Of a stretch of 64,000 bases of DNA, positions 40,742 through 49,949 are shown piece by piece. The translations under genes and the position numbers were made by a program. How positions within the stretch are numbered: the stretch's first letter is position 1; every line of letters starts with the position of its first letter. The stretch comes from Bacillus sp. RO2. GTDB lineage: Bacteria; Bacillota; Bacilli; Bacillales; Bacillaceae_I. The stretch spans positions 62,001 through 126,000 of the forward strand of contig NZ_JAAXCU010000030.1 in assembly GCF_012911845.1 (NCBI RefSeq), written 5' to 3'. The notes under the pieces are model-generated. The model saw only the letters and a list, made by a program, of their open reading frames with translations. It made no database searches and was not told where the DNA came from.

Positions 40742-43700
40742 ATGACGAGAAAAATAAACAAGGTTCTTGTTGCGAACCGCGGCGAGATTGCAATTCGTGT
40801 TTTTCGAGCTTGTACAGAACTGAACATTCGCACAGTTGCTATTTACTCAAATGAGGATATAGGCTCATTCCATCGCTATAAAGCAGATGAAGCATATCTT
40901 GTAGGAGAAGGTAAAAAACCGATTGATGCTTACCTTGATATCGATGGAATCATTGAAATTGCAAAAGCGAATGACGTAGATGCGATTCATCCTGGTTATG
41001 GTTTTCTTTCTGAGAACATTCATTTTGCTAGAAAATGTGAAGAAGAAGGCATTATTTTTATTGGGCCAACATCCAAGCATCTGGATATGTTCGGAGACAA
41101 AGTAAAAGCAAGAACACAAGCCCAACTGGCCAATATTCCTGTCATTCCGGGTACAGATGGTCCCGTCCACTCGTTGGATGAAGTGATGGACTTTGCTGCA
41201 ACGTACGGCTACCCGTTGATGATCAAGGCTGCACTTGGTGGCGGCGGTCGTGGCATGCGTATCGTCCGCAGTAAATCTGAATTGCGTGAGTCGTTTGATC
41301 GTGCAAAATCAGAGGCAAAAGCGGCATTTGGAAATGATGATGTGTATGTAGAAAAACTAATTGAAAACCCAAAACATATTGAAGTCCAAATCCTTGGTGA
41401 TCAGCATGGAGAAATCATTCATTTGTTTGAGCGTGATTGTTCCATTCAGCGACGTCATCAGAAAGTCGTAGAGATTGCACCGAGTGTTTCTCTATCTGAG
41501 GACTTGCGTCAACGAATTTGTAACGCTGCAGTAGAATTGATGGAAAATGTAGATTACATTAATGCGGGTACAGTAGAGTTTTTGGTAGCAGGTGAGGAAT
41601 TCTATTTCATTGAAGTTAACCCTCGTGTGCAAGTTGAGCACACCATCACTGAAATGGTAACGGGTGTTGACATTGTACAGTCCCAAATCCTAATTGCAGA
41701 AGGACATGCCTTACATAGCAGTAAACTTGGTATTCCAAAGCAGGAAGACATCCGAGTTCACGGGTTTGCCATTCAGTCCCGTGTAACAACGGAAGATCCA
41801 TTAAATGGTTTCATGCCGGACACAGGTAAGATCATGGCATACCGTTCCGGTGGAGGATTTGGAGTTCGTTTGGATGCAGGGAATGGCTATCAAGGAGCAG
41901 TCATTACGCCGTATTATGACTCCTTACTTGTTAAGTTGTCCACATGGGCTTTGACATTTGAACATGCAGCTTCCAAAATGGAGCGAAACCTGAAAGAATT
42001 CCGTATTCGTGGAATCAAAACAAATATTCCATTCTTAGAAAACGTGGTAAAGCATCCAAAATTCATGAATGGGGAATATGATACATCATTTATTGATACA
42101 ACACCTGAGCTTTTTGTTTTCCCAAAACGTAAAGACCGTGGTACCAAAATGCTCACCTATATCGGAAATGTAACCGTCAACGGATTCCCAGGTGTGGAAA
42201 AAAGGAAAAAACCAATCTTTACTAATCCTAGAATGCCGGAAGTCAGCCATGTTGGTGAAGTACCAAGCGGTACAAAGCAAATTTTGGATGAGCGTGGAGC
42301 AGATGGATTGGTTAAGTGGGTGACAGATCAGAAGGAAGTCTTATTGACAGATACCACATTTAGAGATGCGCATCAGTCTTTATTGGCAACAAGAGTCCGT
42401 ACAAATGATTTAAAGCAGATTGCTGAGCCAACAGCTAAGTTGCTGCCAAATCTTTTCTCGATGGAAATGTGGGGGGGAGCAACGTTTGATGTGGCATACA
42501 GATTCTTAAGTGAAAATCCTTGGGACCGTCTGTTGACATTACGCGAAAAGGCGCCGAATATTCTTTTCCAAATGTTACTTAGAGCATCCAATGCGGTAGG
42601 GTATAAGAACTATCCAGACAACCTGATTAAGGAATTCGTCGAGAAATCTGCTTATGCTGGAATTGATGTATTCCGGATCTTTGATAGCTTGAACTGGGTC
42701 AAGGGGATGACCTTGGCAATTGATGCAGTTCGAGACTCTGGAAAATTGGCAGAGGCAGCTATCTGTTACACAGGAGATATCAATGACCCAAGCAGAACGA
42801 AATATGATCTGCAATATTATAGTGATATGGCAAAAGAATTGGAAAGAAGCGGAGCTCATATTCTTGCTATCAAGGATATGGCGGGCCTATTAAAGCCGCA
42901 ATCAGCTTATCGTTTAATATCCACATTGAAGGAAACAGTGGACATTCCGATTCACCTTCATACACATGATACTAGCGGAAACGGAATCTATATGTATGCA
43001 AAAGCAATTGAAGCAGGCGTTGATATTGTGGACGTGGCCATTAGTTCCATGGCAGGGCTGACTTCACAGCCAAGTGCCAATTCCCTATATTATGCTCTAG
43101 AAGAGACAGACCGTAAACCGGATGTATCCGTTAAAGCGTTAGAACAGCTATCTCATTACTGGGAAGATGTACGTAAATATTACAGTGATTTTGAAAGTGG
43201 TATGAACAGCCCGCATTCCGAGGTATATATGCACGAAATGCCTGGAGGACAATATAGTAATCTTCAACAACAAGCAAAAGCTGTAGGACTTGGAGCTCGA
43301 TGGGAAGAAGTAAAACAAATGTACCGTCGTGTTAACGATATGTTTGGTGATATTGTCAAAGTAACACCTTCTTCTAAGGTAGTCGGCGATATGGCGTTAT
43401 TCATGGTTCAAAACAACCTATCTGAACAAGATGTACTAGAAAAAGGAGAAACAATTGATTTTCCGGATTCTGTTATCGAATTGTTTGAAGGATATTTGGG
43501 ACAACCGCATGGAGGATTCCCAGAAGATCTGCAAAGAGTTATCCTAAAAGGAAAATCGCCTATTACGGTTCGTCCAGGCGAGCTATTGGATGATGTCGAC
43601 TTTGAGGAGATTCGCAAAAAATTGTTTGAAACATTGAATCGCCAAGTAACAAGTCATGAGATGATTGCTTATGCACTTTATCCAAAAGTGTTCTTAGATT

Positions 43701-44185
43701 ACCAAAAGAAGTATGAACAGTATGGGAATGTATCCGTTCTCGATACACCTACATTTTTCTTCGGCATGAGGCTCGGAGAAGAAATCCAAGTGGAAATCGA
43801 GCAAGGAAAAACATTAATGGTCAAGCTGGTTTCCATTGGGGAACCACAAAGGGACGGAAATAGGGTTGTGTACTTTGAATTAAACGGACAACCTCGTGAA
43901 GTATACATTAAAGATGAAAATGTTAAATCCGAAGTGGTAACAAAACCTAAAATGGATGCAACTAATCCTACCCATATTGGAGCTACTATGCCTGGGACAG
44001 TTATCAAGGTATTGGTGGAAAAAGGGGAGAAGGTTTCCAAAGGAGATCACCTGATGATTACGGAAGCCATGAAAATGGAAACTACCGTACAAGCACCATT
44101 CAGCGGTACTGTTAAACAGATACATGTAGCAGCTGGAGAGGGAATTGCAACTGGAGACTTATTGATTGAAGTGGATAAAGTATAA
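40742..44185 (+). CDS. pycA: Pyruvate carboxylase
   Basis: Biotin-dependent, ATP-driven carboxylation of pyruvate to oxaloacetate (anaplerosis, gluconeogenesis). The 1147-aa single chain has a biotin carboxylase domain (about 1-455; GGGGRGMR ATP loop, EVNPRVQVEHT) and a carboxyltransferase TIM barrel (about 530-800; DTTFRDAHQS). The allosteric/PYC_OADA region (to about 1060) and a biotinyl domain with K1111 in EAMKMET follow. The ATG is preceded by CTAGGGGGAGAC. It is monocistronic with a strong terminator. Confidence 0.97.
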   Translation: MTRKINKVLVANRGEIAIRVFRACTELNIRTVAIYSNEDIGSFHRYKADEAYLVGEGKKPIDAYLDIDGIIEIAKANDVDAIHPGYGFLSENIHFARKCEEEGIIFIGPTSKHLDMFGDKVKARTQAQLANIPVIPGTDGPVHSLDEVMDFAATYGYPLMIKAALGGGGRGMRIVRSKSELRESFDRAKSEAKAAFGNDDVYVEKLIENPKHIEVQILGDQHGEIIHLFERDCSIQRRHQKVVEIAPSVSLSEDLRQRICNAAVELMENVDYINAGTVEFLVAGEEFYFIEVNPRVQVEHTITEMVTGVDIVQSQILIAEGHALHSSKLGIPKQEDIRVHGFAIQSRVTTEDPLNGFMPDTGKIMAYRSGGGFGVRLDAGNGYQGAVITPYYDSLLVKLSTWALTFEHAASKMERNLKEFRIRGIKTNIPFLENVVKHPKFMNGEYDTSFIDTTPELFVFPKRKDRGTKMLTYIGNVTVNGFPGVEKRKKPIFTNPRMPEVSHVGEVPSGTKQILDERGADGLVKWVTDQKEVLLTDTTFRDAHQSLLATRVRTNDLKQIAEPTAKLLPNLFSMEMWGGATFDVAYRFLSENPWDRLLTLREKAPNILFQMLLRASNAVGYKNYPDNLIKEFVEKSAYAGIDVFRIFDSLNWVKGMTLAIDAVRDSGKLAEAAICYTGDINDPSRTKYDLQYYSDMAKELERSGAHILAIKDMAGLLKPQSAYRLISTLKETVDIPIHLHTHDTSGNGIYMYAKAIEAGVDIVDVAISSMAGLTSQPSANSLYYALEETDRKPDVSVKALEQLSHYWEDVRKYYSDFESGMNSPHSEVYMHEMPGGQYSNLQQQAKAVGLGARWEEVKQMYRRVNDMFGDIVKVTPSSKVVGDMALFMVQNNLSEQDVLEKGETIDFPDSVIELFEGYLGQPHGGFPEDLQRVILKGKSPITVRPGELLDDVDFEEIRKKLFETLNRQVTSHEMIAYALYPKVFLDYQKKYEQYGNVSVLDTPTFFFGMRLGEEIQVEIEQGKTLMVKLVSIGEPQRDGNRVVYFELNGQPREVYIKDENVKSEVVTKPKMDATNPTHIGATMPGTVIKVLVEKGEKVSKGDHLMITEAMKMETTVQAPFSGTVKQIHVAAGEGIATGDLLIEVDKV

Positions 44186-44201
44186 TTATATTTTCCTATT
44201 A

Positions 44202-44247
44202 AAAGAAACTGAGAGTGATGGTCCATCATTCTCAGTTTCTTTTTTTA
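44202..44247 (+). terminator. Intrinsic terminator after pycA
   Basis: AAGAAACTGAGAGTGATGG and CATCATTCTCAGTTTCTT-type arms pair around a short loop, followed by seven Ts. Confidence 0.93.
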
Positions 44248-44271
44248 ATAGATAAGAAAGTATATAATCCA

Positions 44272-44399
44272 GTTGATTTCCGTTCCAGGCGGTTCGCTTG
44301 CCTGCGGGCGGTCCGTGAGCCTCCTCAGGCTTGCGCCTTCCGGGGCTTCACCTGTCCCTTCCTCCCGCGGGCGTCTGCGCGCCTTCCACTCCAATCAAC
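44272..44399 (-). repeat. Palindromic repeat element, subfamily B, copy 1
   Basis: A 128-bp element bounded by GTTGATT and AATCAAC. Written on the minus strand it aligns with subfamily A (GTTGATTGGAGTGGAAGGCG at the left end, GAGGAGGCTCACGG core, GGAACGGAAATCAAC right end). Core arms are GTGAAG and CTCAC, a partly paired variant. Confidence 0.8.
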
Positions 44400-44493
44400 A
44401 AGGTGACCTCATTAACCTTTAGGATTTTTGAAGAGGTAAGGTATATGGCTGAGTTAATTGTAAAAGTAATAACGTTTCGTTCTAGTAATCTTG

Positions 44494-44623
44494 AGCTGTT
44501 GATTGGAGCAAAAGGCGAAGACTCCTGAGGTAGATAGTGCTAGGTGGAGACCCCGAAGGCGAAGCTGAAGGAGGCTCACGTCAGCCCCTAGGAAAGCGAA
44601 GCCATTTGCGGAAATCAACAGCG
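44494..44623 (+). repeat. Palindromic repeat element, subfamily A, copy 3
   Basis: A 130-bp element bounded by GCTGTTGATT and AATCAACAGC. The core arms are GGTGGAG and CTCACG. It follows subfamily B copy 1 by 95 bp in the pycA-phr gap. Nothing else is seen in this 560-bp gap except the phr upstream region. Confidence 0.85.
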
Positions 44624-44743
44624 GAGTGTATCCAAGTAACTAAAAATGGCCGGTCGGTTTTTCCACTAATATATGAATGTAACCCATCCAAACTTTTATT
44701 AGGTTAGCTATGTACCTATAATGGAGAGTGAGGTGACTAACTT

Positions 44744-46168
44744 ATGACTTTATCAGTAATGTGGTTTCGCAGAGATTTTCGTTTGCAAGACAACACTGCT
44801 TTATACCACGCGGTAAAGGAAGCACAACAAAGAAAAGAGCCTTTACTGTTCATCTACCATCTAGATCCGGTATTCACTAAAATTGATACACCCAATCACC
44901 GCTATTTCTTTGATGTATTGGAACGGTTTGTTAAACGGTGTGAAAAGCTGGGAATATACATTCATATAATAGAGGGGACATGGCAGGAAGCCTTCTCTCA
45001 GATTTTAGAACACTTTCCTGAAATGTCATCATTATACTACAACCAGGATGAAGTTGGTGCTGGTCAAAAACGGGATGAAGAAATAGACAAGTTCTTTTTA
45101 CAAAGGGGAATTAAGGTTTCTTCCTATATCGACTACACTATTCACGGTGCTATTGAAGTGAAAAAAGCGGACGATTCTATTTACAAAGTTTTTACGCCAT
45201 ATTTCAAGAAGTGGATTGCTCTCCCAAAAAGAGATCCATACATCTTAACAGAGGAAGACCTAACGCTAAATAGTGTCAGAAATGATTCATTGTACTCTAA
45301 AGGTCAAGAAGCGTTATCGAACCTACCAATGTTCTCAGATCAAAACTCTGTTGCGCATGAAGAAGCAGCAAGGGATTTGCTAAACGTGTTCTTACAAAAG
45401 AAAATAGATGAATATGATCGTTTCAGGGACGTACCCTCTGCAGAAGCGACATCAAGGTTATCTGTCCATCTGAGGACAGGAACTATTTCCGCTAGGACAG
45501 TTCTGTATCACATTCAAGAAAAACAACAATCATCCTATAGCACAGGGATGGATACATTTATAAAAGAATTGGCCTGGAGAGACTTTTACAATATGATCTA
45601 TCATCACTACCCGGAAAGTAAATCAAAAGAAATAGATGATAAATATCGGGAACTAAAGTGGGATGACAATACAAATCTATTGAAGAAATGGAAAGACGGA
45701 AAAACAGGATTTCCAATTGTCGATGCGGGCATGAGACAATTGAAAGAAGAAGGATGGATACATAACCGTATTAGAATGATCACAGCTTCTTTTCTCACTA
45801 AGGACCTGTTAATGGATTGGAGATTTGGAGAAAGGTACTTTGAGGAGATGTTGCACGATTATGATGAGGCGTCCAATATTGGGGGCTGGCAATGGGCATC
45901 GTCAGTAGGAACAGATGCAGTACCATATTTCCGTGTTTTTAATCCAATGACACAATCGAACCGGTTTGATTCTAATGGGGAGTATATAAAAAAATACCTT
46001 CCTGAGCTTGCAGGGGTTTCGGAAAAGTTCATTCATGAGCCATGGAAAATGAGTGAAAATGATCAAAAGAAAGCAGGTTGTGTGATTGGCAATGATTATC
46101 CTAGCCCTGTGGTAGACCATGCCCTCCAAAGAAAAAAGGCAATTCAAATGTTTCAAGAATTAAAGTGA
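44744..46168 (+). CDS. phr: Deoxyribodipyrimidine photolyase
   Basis: Light-driven repair of cyclobutane pyrimidine dimers. The 474-aa protein has an N-terminal antenna-binding Rossmann domain (about 1-130; LSVMWFRRDFRLQDN) and a C-terminal FAD domain. FAD/DNA-contact motifs include ELAWRDFYNMI, WKDGKTGFPIVDAGMRQLKEEGW and the tryptophan-rich DYDEASNIGGWQWASSVGTDA near the end. The ATG has GTGAGGTGA upstream. It is not part of the B. subtilis gene order in this position, so it is an accessory insertion between pycA and ctaA, flanked by repeats. Confidence 0.93.
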   Translation: MTLSVMWFRRDFRLQDNTALYHAVKEAQQRKEPLLFIYHLDPVFTKIDTPNHRYFFDVLERFVKRCEKLGIYIHIIEGTWQEAFSQILEHFPEMSSLYYNQDEVGAGQKRDEEIDKFFLQRGIKVSSYIDYTIHGAIEVKKADDSIYKVFTPYFKKWIALPKRDPYILTEEDLTLNSVRNDSLYSKGQEALSNLPMFSDQNSVAHEEAARDLLNVFLQKKIDEYDRFRDVPSAEATSRLSVHLRTGTISARTVLYHIQEKQQSSYSTGMDTFIKELAWRDFYNMIYHHYPESKSKEIDDKYRELKWDDNTNLLKKWKDGKTGFPIVDAGMRQLKEEGWIHNRIRMITASFLTKDLLMDWRFGERYFEEMLHDYDEASNIGGWQWASSVGTDAVPYFRVFNPMTQSNRFDSNGEYIKKYLPELAGVSEKFIHEPWKMSENDQKKAGCVIGNDYPSPVVDHALQRKKAIQMFQELK

Positions 46169-46176
46169 TTACCTAT

Positions 46177-46215
46177 TAAAAACGAGTGGGCTATATTAAG
46201 CCCACTCGTTTTTAC
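46177..46215. terminator. Bidirectional terminator between phr and ctaA
   Basis: AAAAACGAGTGGGCT and AGCCCACTCGTTTTT are perfectly complementary around ATATTA; the ctaA stop lies at its edge. Confidence 0.93.
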
Positions 46216-47150
46216 ATAGATTTAGTTGTTTGGTTGCTTAGTTTAACCTTATTGGTTTTATTCCGCGTTACTAGCATTAAGAAATAGCTTAATACCCCGA
46301 ATAAACAAGAGATAATTAAAGCGTGTAATAAAGCTACAAAGATATTTAGCTTGGTAACCACAATTAAGGCTCCGGTCGTAGCTTGAGAAAGTACCAGAAT
46401 GGAGCATATGATCCAGCCGATTTTTATGACAGGCTGGTGTTTGTATTTCTTAATGGCAAGGACTGTAACATAAAGAATCCAAACAACAATAAGTCCGGCC
46501 GCCGCTCGGTGTCCCATTTGAATCCATTCATGCATCTGGGTGGGAAGCCCCAGTCCGTTCCGTGTACAGCTAGGCCAACTTGGGCATGCTAAGCTTGCGC
46601 CAACATGTCGCACTAATGCACCGCTATACACAACTAGATAGCAGTAAACAATAATACCGATAATATGAAACGACATCTTTCGATCCACTATCAACGTTGC
46701 AGCATCAAACTTCTTATCTACTTCAAAAATAAGTAAAGTTAGAAGGAAGACGGACGCAAATGAGATGAGGGAAATTCCAAAGTGGAGTGCCAGTACTGCA
46801 GAAGATTGTCCCCACATTACAGCTGCTGCTCCAATTAGAGCTTGTAAGATTAATACCAGAAAGGATAAAAGTGCTAAAAATTTTGTCTCTCGTTTATGGC
46901 CAATTGCCCTCCAAGCCCATATTGCCAGAGTCAAAACCATAAGAGCGGCTAACCCTGAAACAACGCGATGACTAAGCTCTACAATGAGGGCGAAGTCAAT
47001 ATTACTTGGTATAAGCTCGCCGTGACAGAGAGGCCAAGATTTTCCGCATCCCATACCAGATCCAGTTTTAGTAACAAGAGCTCCCCCGATCAGAACAAAA
47101 AGCATGACAATAGACGTGCAAACGGCGAACCATTTTAACAATTTATTCAC
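46212..47150 (-). CDS. ctaA: Heme A synthase
   Basis: Oxidises the C8 methyl of heme O to formyl, giving heme A for the caa3 oxidase; integral membrane enzyme. The 312-aa protein has eight helices; N-terminal [24 protein letters not shown] carries the conserved Cys pair and is followed by the ELSHR histidine. The second half repeats it ([16 protein letters not shown] and MGHRAAA). The start is GTG 47150 (VNKLLKWF), 6 nt after AGAAGGTG; the frame extends to 47234 without a site. It is divergent from ctaB, whose product supplies heme O. Confidence 0.94.
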   Translation of the reverse strand: MNKLLKWFAVCTSIVMLFVLIGGALVTKTGSGMGCGKSWPLCHGELIPSNIDFALIVELSHRVVSGLAALMVLTLAIWAWRAIGHKRETKFLALLSFLVLILQALIGAAAVMWGQSSAVLALHFGISLISFASVFLLTLLIFEVDKKFDAATLIVDRKMSFHIIGIIVYCYLVVYSGALVRHVGASLACPSWPSCTRNGLGLPTQMHEWIQMGHRAAAGLIVVWILYVTVLAIKKYKHQPVIKIGWIICSILVLSQATTGALIVVTKLNIFVALLHALIISCLFGVLSYFLMLVTRNKTNKVKLSNQTTKSM

Positions 47151-47371
47151 TAGATTCACCTTCTCAGAAAGAATTTGTATCTCCCTTATATTAAAAAAGA
47201 AACAGAAATGGTAAAATAATAAACGTCCTCCCAATACTACACAATCTTACGGTAATTGACAATATCCTCATACAGTGATCAATCAGGAAATTATTATCGT
47301 GAAAAAGGTTGAATAATGGTGTGGAGTTTGCTAGTAATATATAAGGGAAGTTTGTAATAAGCTTCTTCACT

Positions 47372-47481
47372 TTTGTGAAAAGCTTCGACAAGTCCTATTA
47401 TATACCGTTTTATCAAGCACGGGTCGGATTCTCTTTAGGTGACACAAATTAGTCATATTTTCTTCAAATATAATTCACAAA
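47372..47481. promoter_or_regulatory. ResD-like motifs between ctaA and ctaB
   Basis: ATTCACAAA at 47473-47481 is an exact reverse match to the ResD motif TTTGTGAAT as I recall it. TTTGTGAAA at 47372-47380 and TTTGTGCAT at 47541-47549 each differ by one base. ResD activates ctaA and ctaB in B. subtilis. The gap 47151-47641 holds no gene. Confidence 0.45.
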
Positions 47482-47573
47482 GTATTTAGCAAATATGATT
47501 TAATATACAGAGAGAATGTTGATGAGCACATGCTGCTCATTTTGTGCATGAAAACCGCATAATACTGCGGTAG

Positions 47574-47587
47574 TGAAAACGCATTCA
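47574..47587. promoter_or_regulatory. cre-like site upstream of ctaB
   Basis: TGAAAACGCATTCA matches 13 of 14 positions of the catabolite-response consensus TGWAARCGYTWNCW. It is 54 bp before the ctaB start, fitting CcpA repression by glucose. Confidence 0.5.
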
Positions 47588-47641
47588 CATGCTCTTTTGT
47601 TTTACAAATGATTGCATGAAAGGTTCAAAGGAGGAATATAA

Positions 47642-48583
47642 ATGGCAAATTTGAGGACTTTGGACCAAGCGCCTGCTTCATTATCAGATGAACGTCCTCA
47701 AGGTATAGAAGTTGCTCCTTCTAAATGGAAAGACTTCTTAGCGCTAATTAAAATTGGAATAGTGAATTCCAATTTCATCACTACGTTTACCGGCCTCTGG
47801 TTAGCTATATATTTTACCCAGACTGATGGTTTTATTGCTAATTTGGAAATCGTACTTCTGACTATGATAGGATCTTCATTGGTTGTTGCAGGTTCTTGCA
47901 GTTTAAATAACTATATTGACAGAGATATTGATCATCTCATGTCTAGAACCAAGAATCGTCCTACCGTAACCGGAAGAATGAATCCTAAAGGTGCTCTATA
48001 TCTTGGGTTGTTTCTTACTGCAGTAGGAACCATCATCTTAGGTTTTACAACGATTACAGCAGCTGTAATCGGACTTATCGGGGCTTTCACCTATGTGGTT
48101 TTATATACAATGTGGTCAAAAAGAAAAAATACGCTTAACACTGTAATAGGAAGTGTGTCAGGTGCTGTGCCGCCGCTTATCGGATGGGCTGCAGTTGACC
48201 CGGGACTATCGTTGATTGCGTGGATATTATTTTTCATCATGTTTGTATGGCAAATTCCACACTTCCTTGCCATTGCCATCCGAAGATGCGAGGAATACCG
48301 AAATGCCGGCATTCCAATGCTTCCTGTCGTTCATGGCTTTGATATAACAAGAAGACAAATGCTTGTATGGGTTGCCTGTTTGTTGCCGCTGCCTTTCTGG
48401 TTGTTTGACCTTGGGATAGGATTAATCGTATTGGCTACACTCCTGAATCTAGGCTGGCTTGCTCTAAGTATTGCTGGTTTCAAGATGAAGGATGGAATGA
48501 AGTGGGCAACATTGATGTTTGTCTACTCATTAAATTATTTAACTATCTTATTTGTTTCCATGATCATCGTTACTATTTTTTAA
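47642..48583 (+). CDS. ctaB: Protoheme IX farnesyltransferase (heme O synthase)
   Basis: Adds farnesyl to heme B, making heme O. A 313-aa UbiA-family membrane enzyme; about eight to nine helices, with the prenyl-diphosphate motif [19 protein letters not shown] near 97 and the second motif [10 protein letters not shown] region near 218. The ATG follows AAAGGAGGAATATAA. It heads the cta cluster, with a terminator between it and ctaC. Confidence 0.95.
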   Translation: MANLRTLDQAPASLSDERPQGIEVAPSKWKDFLALIKIGIVNSNFITTFTGLWLAIYFTQTDGFIANLEIVLLTMIGSSLVVAGSCSLNNYIDRDIDHLMSRTKNRPTVTGRMNPKGALYLGLFLTAVGTIILGFTTITAAVIGLIGAFTYVVLYTMWSKRKNTLNTVIGSVSGAVPPLIGWAAVDPGLSLIAWILFFIMFVWQIPHFLAIAIRRCEEYRNAGIPMLPVVHGFDITRRQMLVWVACLLPLPFWLFDLGIGLIVLATLLNLGWLALSIAGFKMKDGMKWATLMFVYSLNYLTILFVSMIIVTIF

Positions 48584-48603
48584 GATCAAGGTATAAGAGT
48601 GCA

Positions 48604-48640
48604 TGACAGCTATTGCTTATAGAGGGTAGCTGTCTGTTTT
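48604..48640 (+). terminator. Intrinsic terminator after ctaB
   Basis: GACAGCTA and TAGCTGTC are complementary around a 14-nt loop, followed by TGTTTTC. It is only moderately strong, so partial read-through to ctaC is possible. Confidence 0.65.
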
Positions 48641-48862
48641 CACGCGAAACACCTCAAAATTAAAGGGTGAAATTACATAACCTGTGGTATAGTAAACAAT
48701 GGGTGCAAAATTTGTCCTTTTGAGGTAAATCGTGTATAGCTGATATGGTGAAAGCCATTTGGCTCTATAATTTGTGATTAGATTCTTTCTCAAAGCTTTG
48801 AAGGAATTTATCAATACATTCTACTTCACTCACTAAATATGAAAGAGGGGTTTGATTAGGCT

Positions 48863-49924
48863 ATGAAGAAATGGCTACCTAATTGGCGTATAGTATCACT
48901 TTTCAGTGTAATGGCGCTATTCTTAGCAGGCTGTGGTAAACCATTCTTATCTACACTTCAGCCAGTTGGTGAAGTGGCAGATATGCAAAAATCACTGATT
49001 TTGTTAAGCTCAGCAATTATGATTCTTGTAGTAGTTGTGGTTTCTATTATCTTCGTTTACGTTGTAGTGAAATTCCGTCAGCGTAAAGGCGATAAAGAAA
49101 TTATTCCAAAGCAAGTGGAAGGAAGCCACAAGCTTGAAATCACCTGGACTGTTATTCCGATTTTATTACTTTTAATCCTAGCAGTTCCAACTGTATCTTA
49201 CACTTTCAACCTTGCTGATGTCAGCGAAATGGACAAGGAAGAGACTGATGCGCTTGTAGTAAATGTTACTGCACACTTGTACTGGTGGGAGTTTGAATAC
49301 CCAGAGTATGGAGTAGTAACGAGTCAAGACCTATATGTACCTACAGATGAAAATGTTTACTTCAACTTGGAAGCAAGTCAAGTAAAACACTCCTTCTGGA
49401 TTCCTTCTGCGGGAGGAAAAATGGATACAAACACCGACAACACGAATCGTTTCTGGTTAAACTTTGATTCAAAGCGTGTTGGCCAAGCTGAAAATTTATT
49501 CCACGGTAAATGTGCCGAGCTATGCGGACCTTCACATGCATTGATGGATTTCAAGGTAAAAACGATGCCTCGTGAAGAGTTTGACCAGTGGATTGAAACA
49601 ATGCAAGGAAAAGAGCATGCTGCAGATACTGATCTTGCGCAAGCAGGTGAAGAAATCTTCAACCAAAGCTGTATCACATGTCACGCGGTTGGTGCGGATG
49701 CACAAAGTGACGCTGGGGTTGCACCTAACTTAACAAACTTCGGGGACCGCACTAAGATTGCTGGTATTTTAGAACATACTCCAGGAAACTTGGAAAAATG
49801 GTTGAAAAACCCTGAAGAAGTAAAACCGGCTAACTTGATGACAGGTACTTACGGTAACTTGAAACAAGAAGAGGTTGACGCTCTTGTTGAATACTTAATG
49901 TCATTAAAAGTGGACGAAGAATAG
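48863..49924 (+). CDS. ctaC: Cytochrome caa3 oxidase subunit II with fused cytochrome c
   Basis: Electron-entry subunit of the terminal oxidase. The 353-aa lipoprotein has a signal peptide with lipobox LAGC, two membrane helices (about 48-70 and 92-115), a cupredoxin domain with the CuA site (HGKCAELCGPSHALM) and a C-terminal cytochrome c domain. The latter has CITCH near residue 270 and a distal NLMTG methionine. The fusion defines the caa3 type. First gene of ctaCDEF. Confidence 0.96.
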   Translation: MKKWLPNWRIVSLFSVMALFLAGCGKPFLSTLQPVGEVADMQKSLILLSSAIMILVVVVVSIIFVYVVVKFRQRKGDKEIIPKQVEGSHKLEITWTVIPILLLLILAVPTVSYTFNLADVSEMDKEETDALVVNVTAHLYWWEFEYPEYGVVTSQDLYVPTDENVYFNLEASQVKHSFWIPSAGGKMDTNTDNTNRFWLNFDSKRVGQAENLFHGKCAELCGPSHALMDFKVKTMPREEFDQWIETMQGKEHAADTDLAQAGEEIFNQSCITCHAVGADAQSDAGVAPNLTNFGDRTKIAGILEHTPGNLEKWLKNPEEVKPANLMTGTYGNLKQEEVDALVEYLMSLKVDEE

Positions 49925-49949
49925 ATTTTACAGAAAGGGAGGTTACATT

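Noticed and set aside
44215-44528. Frames across the repeats downstream of pycA
   Set aside because: They translate the palindromic elements (Arg/Pro/Leu-rich) and the terminator; not conserved in phase between copies.
47191-47391. 66-codon minus-strand frame in the ctaA/ctaB gap
   Set aside because: TTG start without a ribosome site, hydrophobic by AT-rich composition, and it overlaps the ctaA promoter region.
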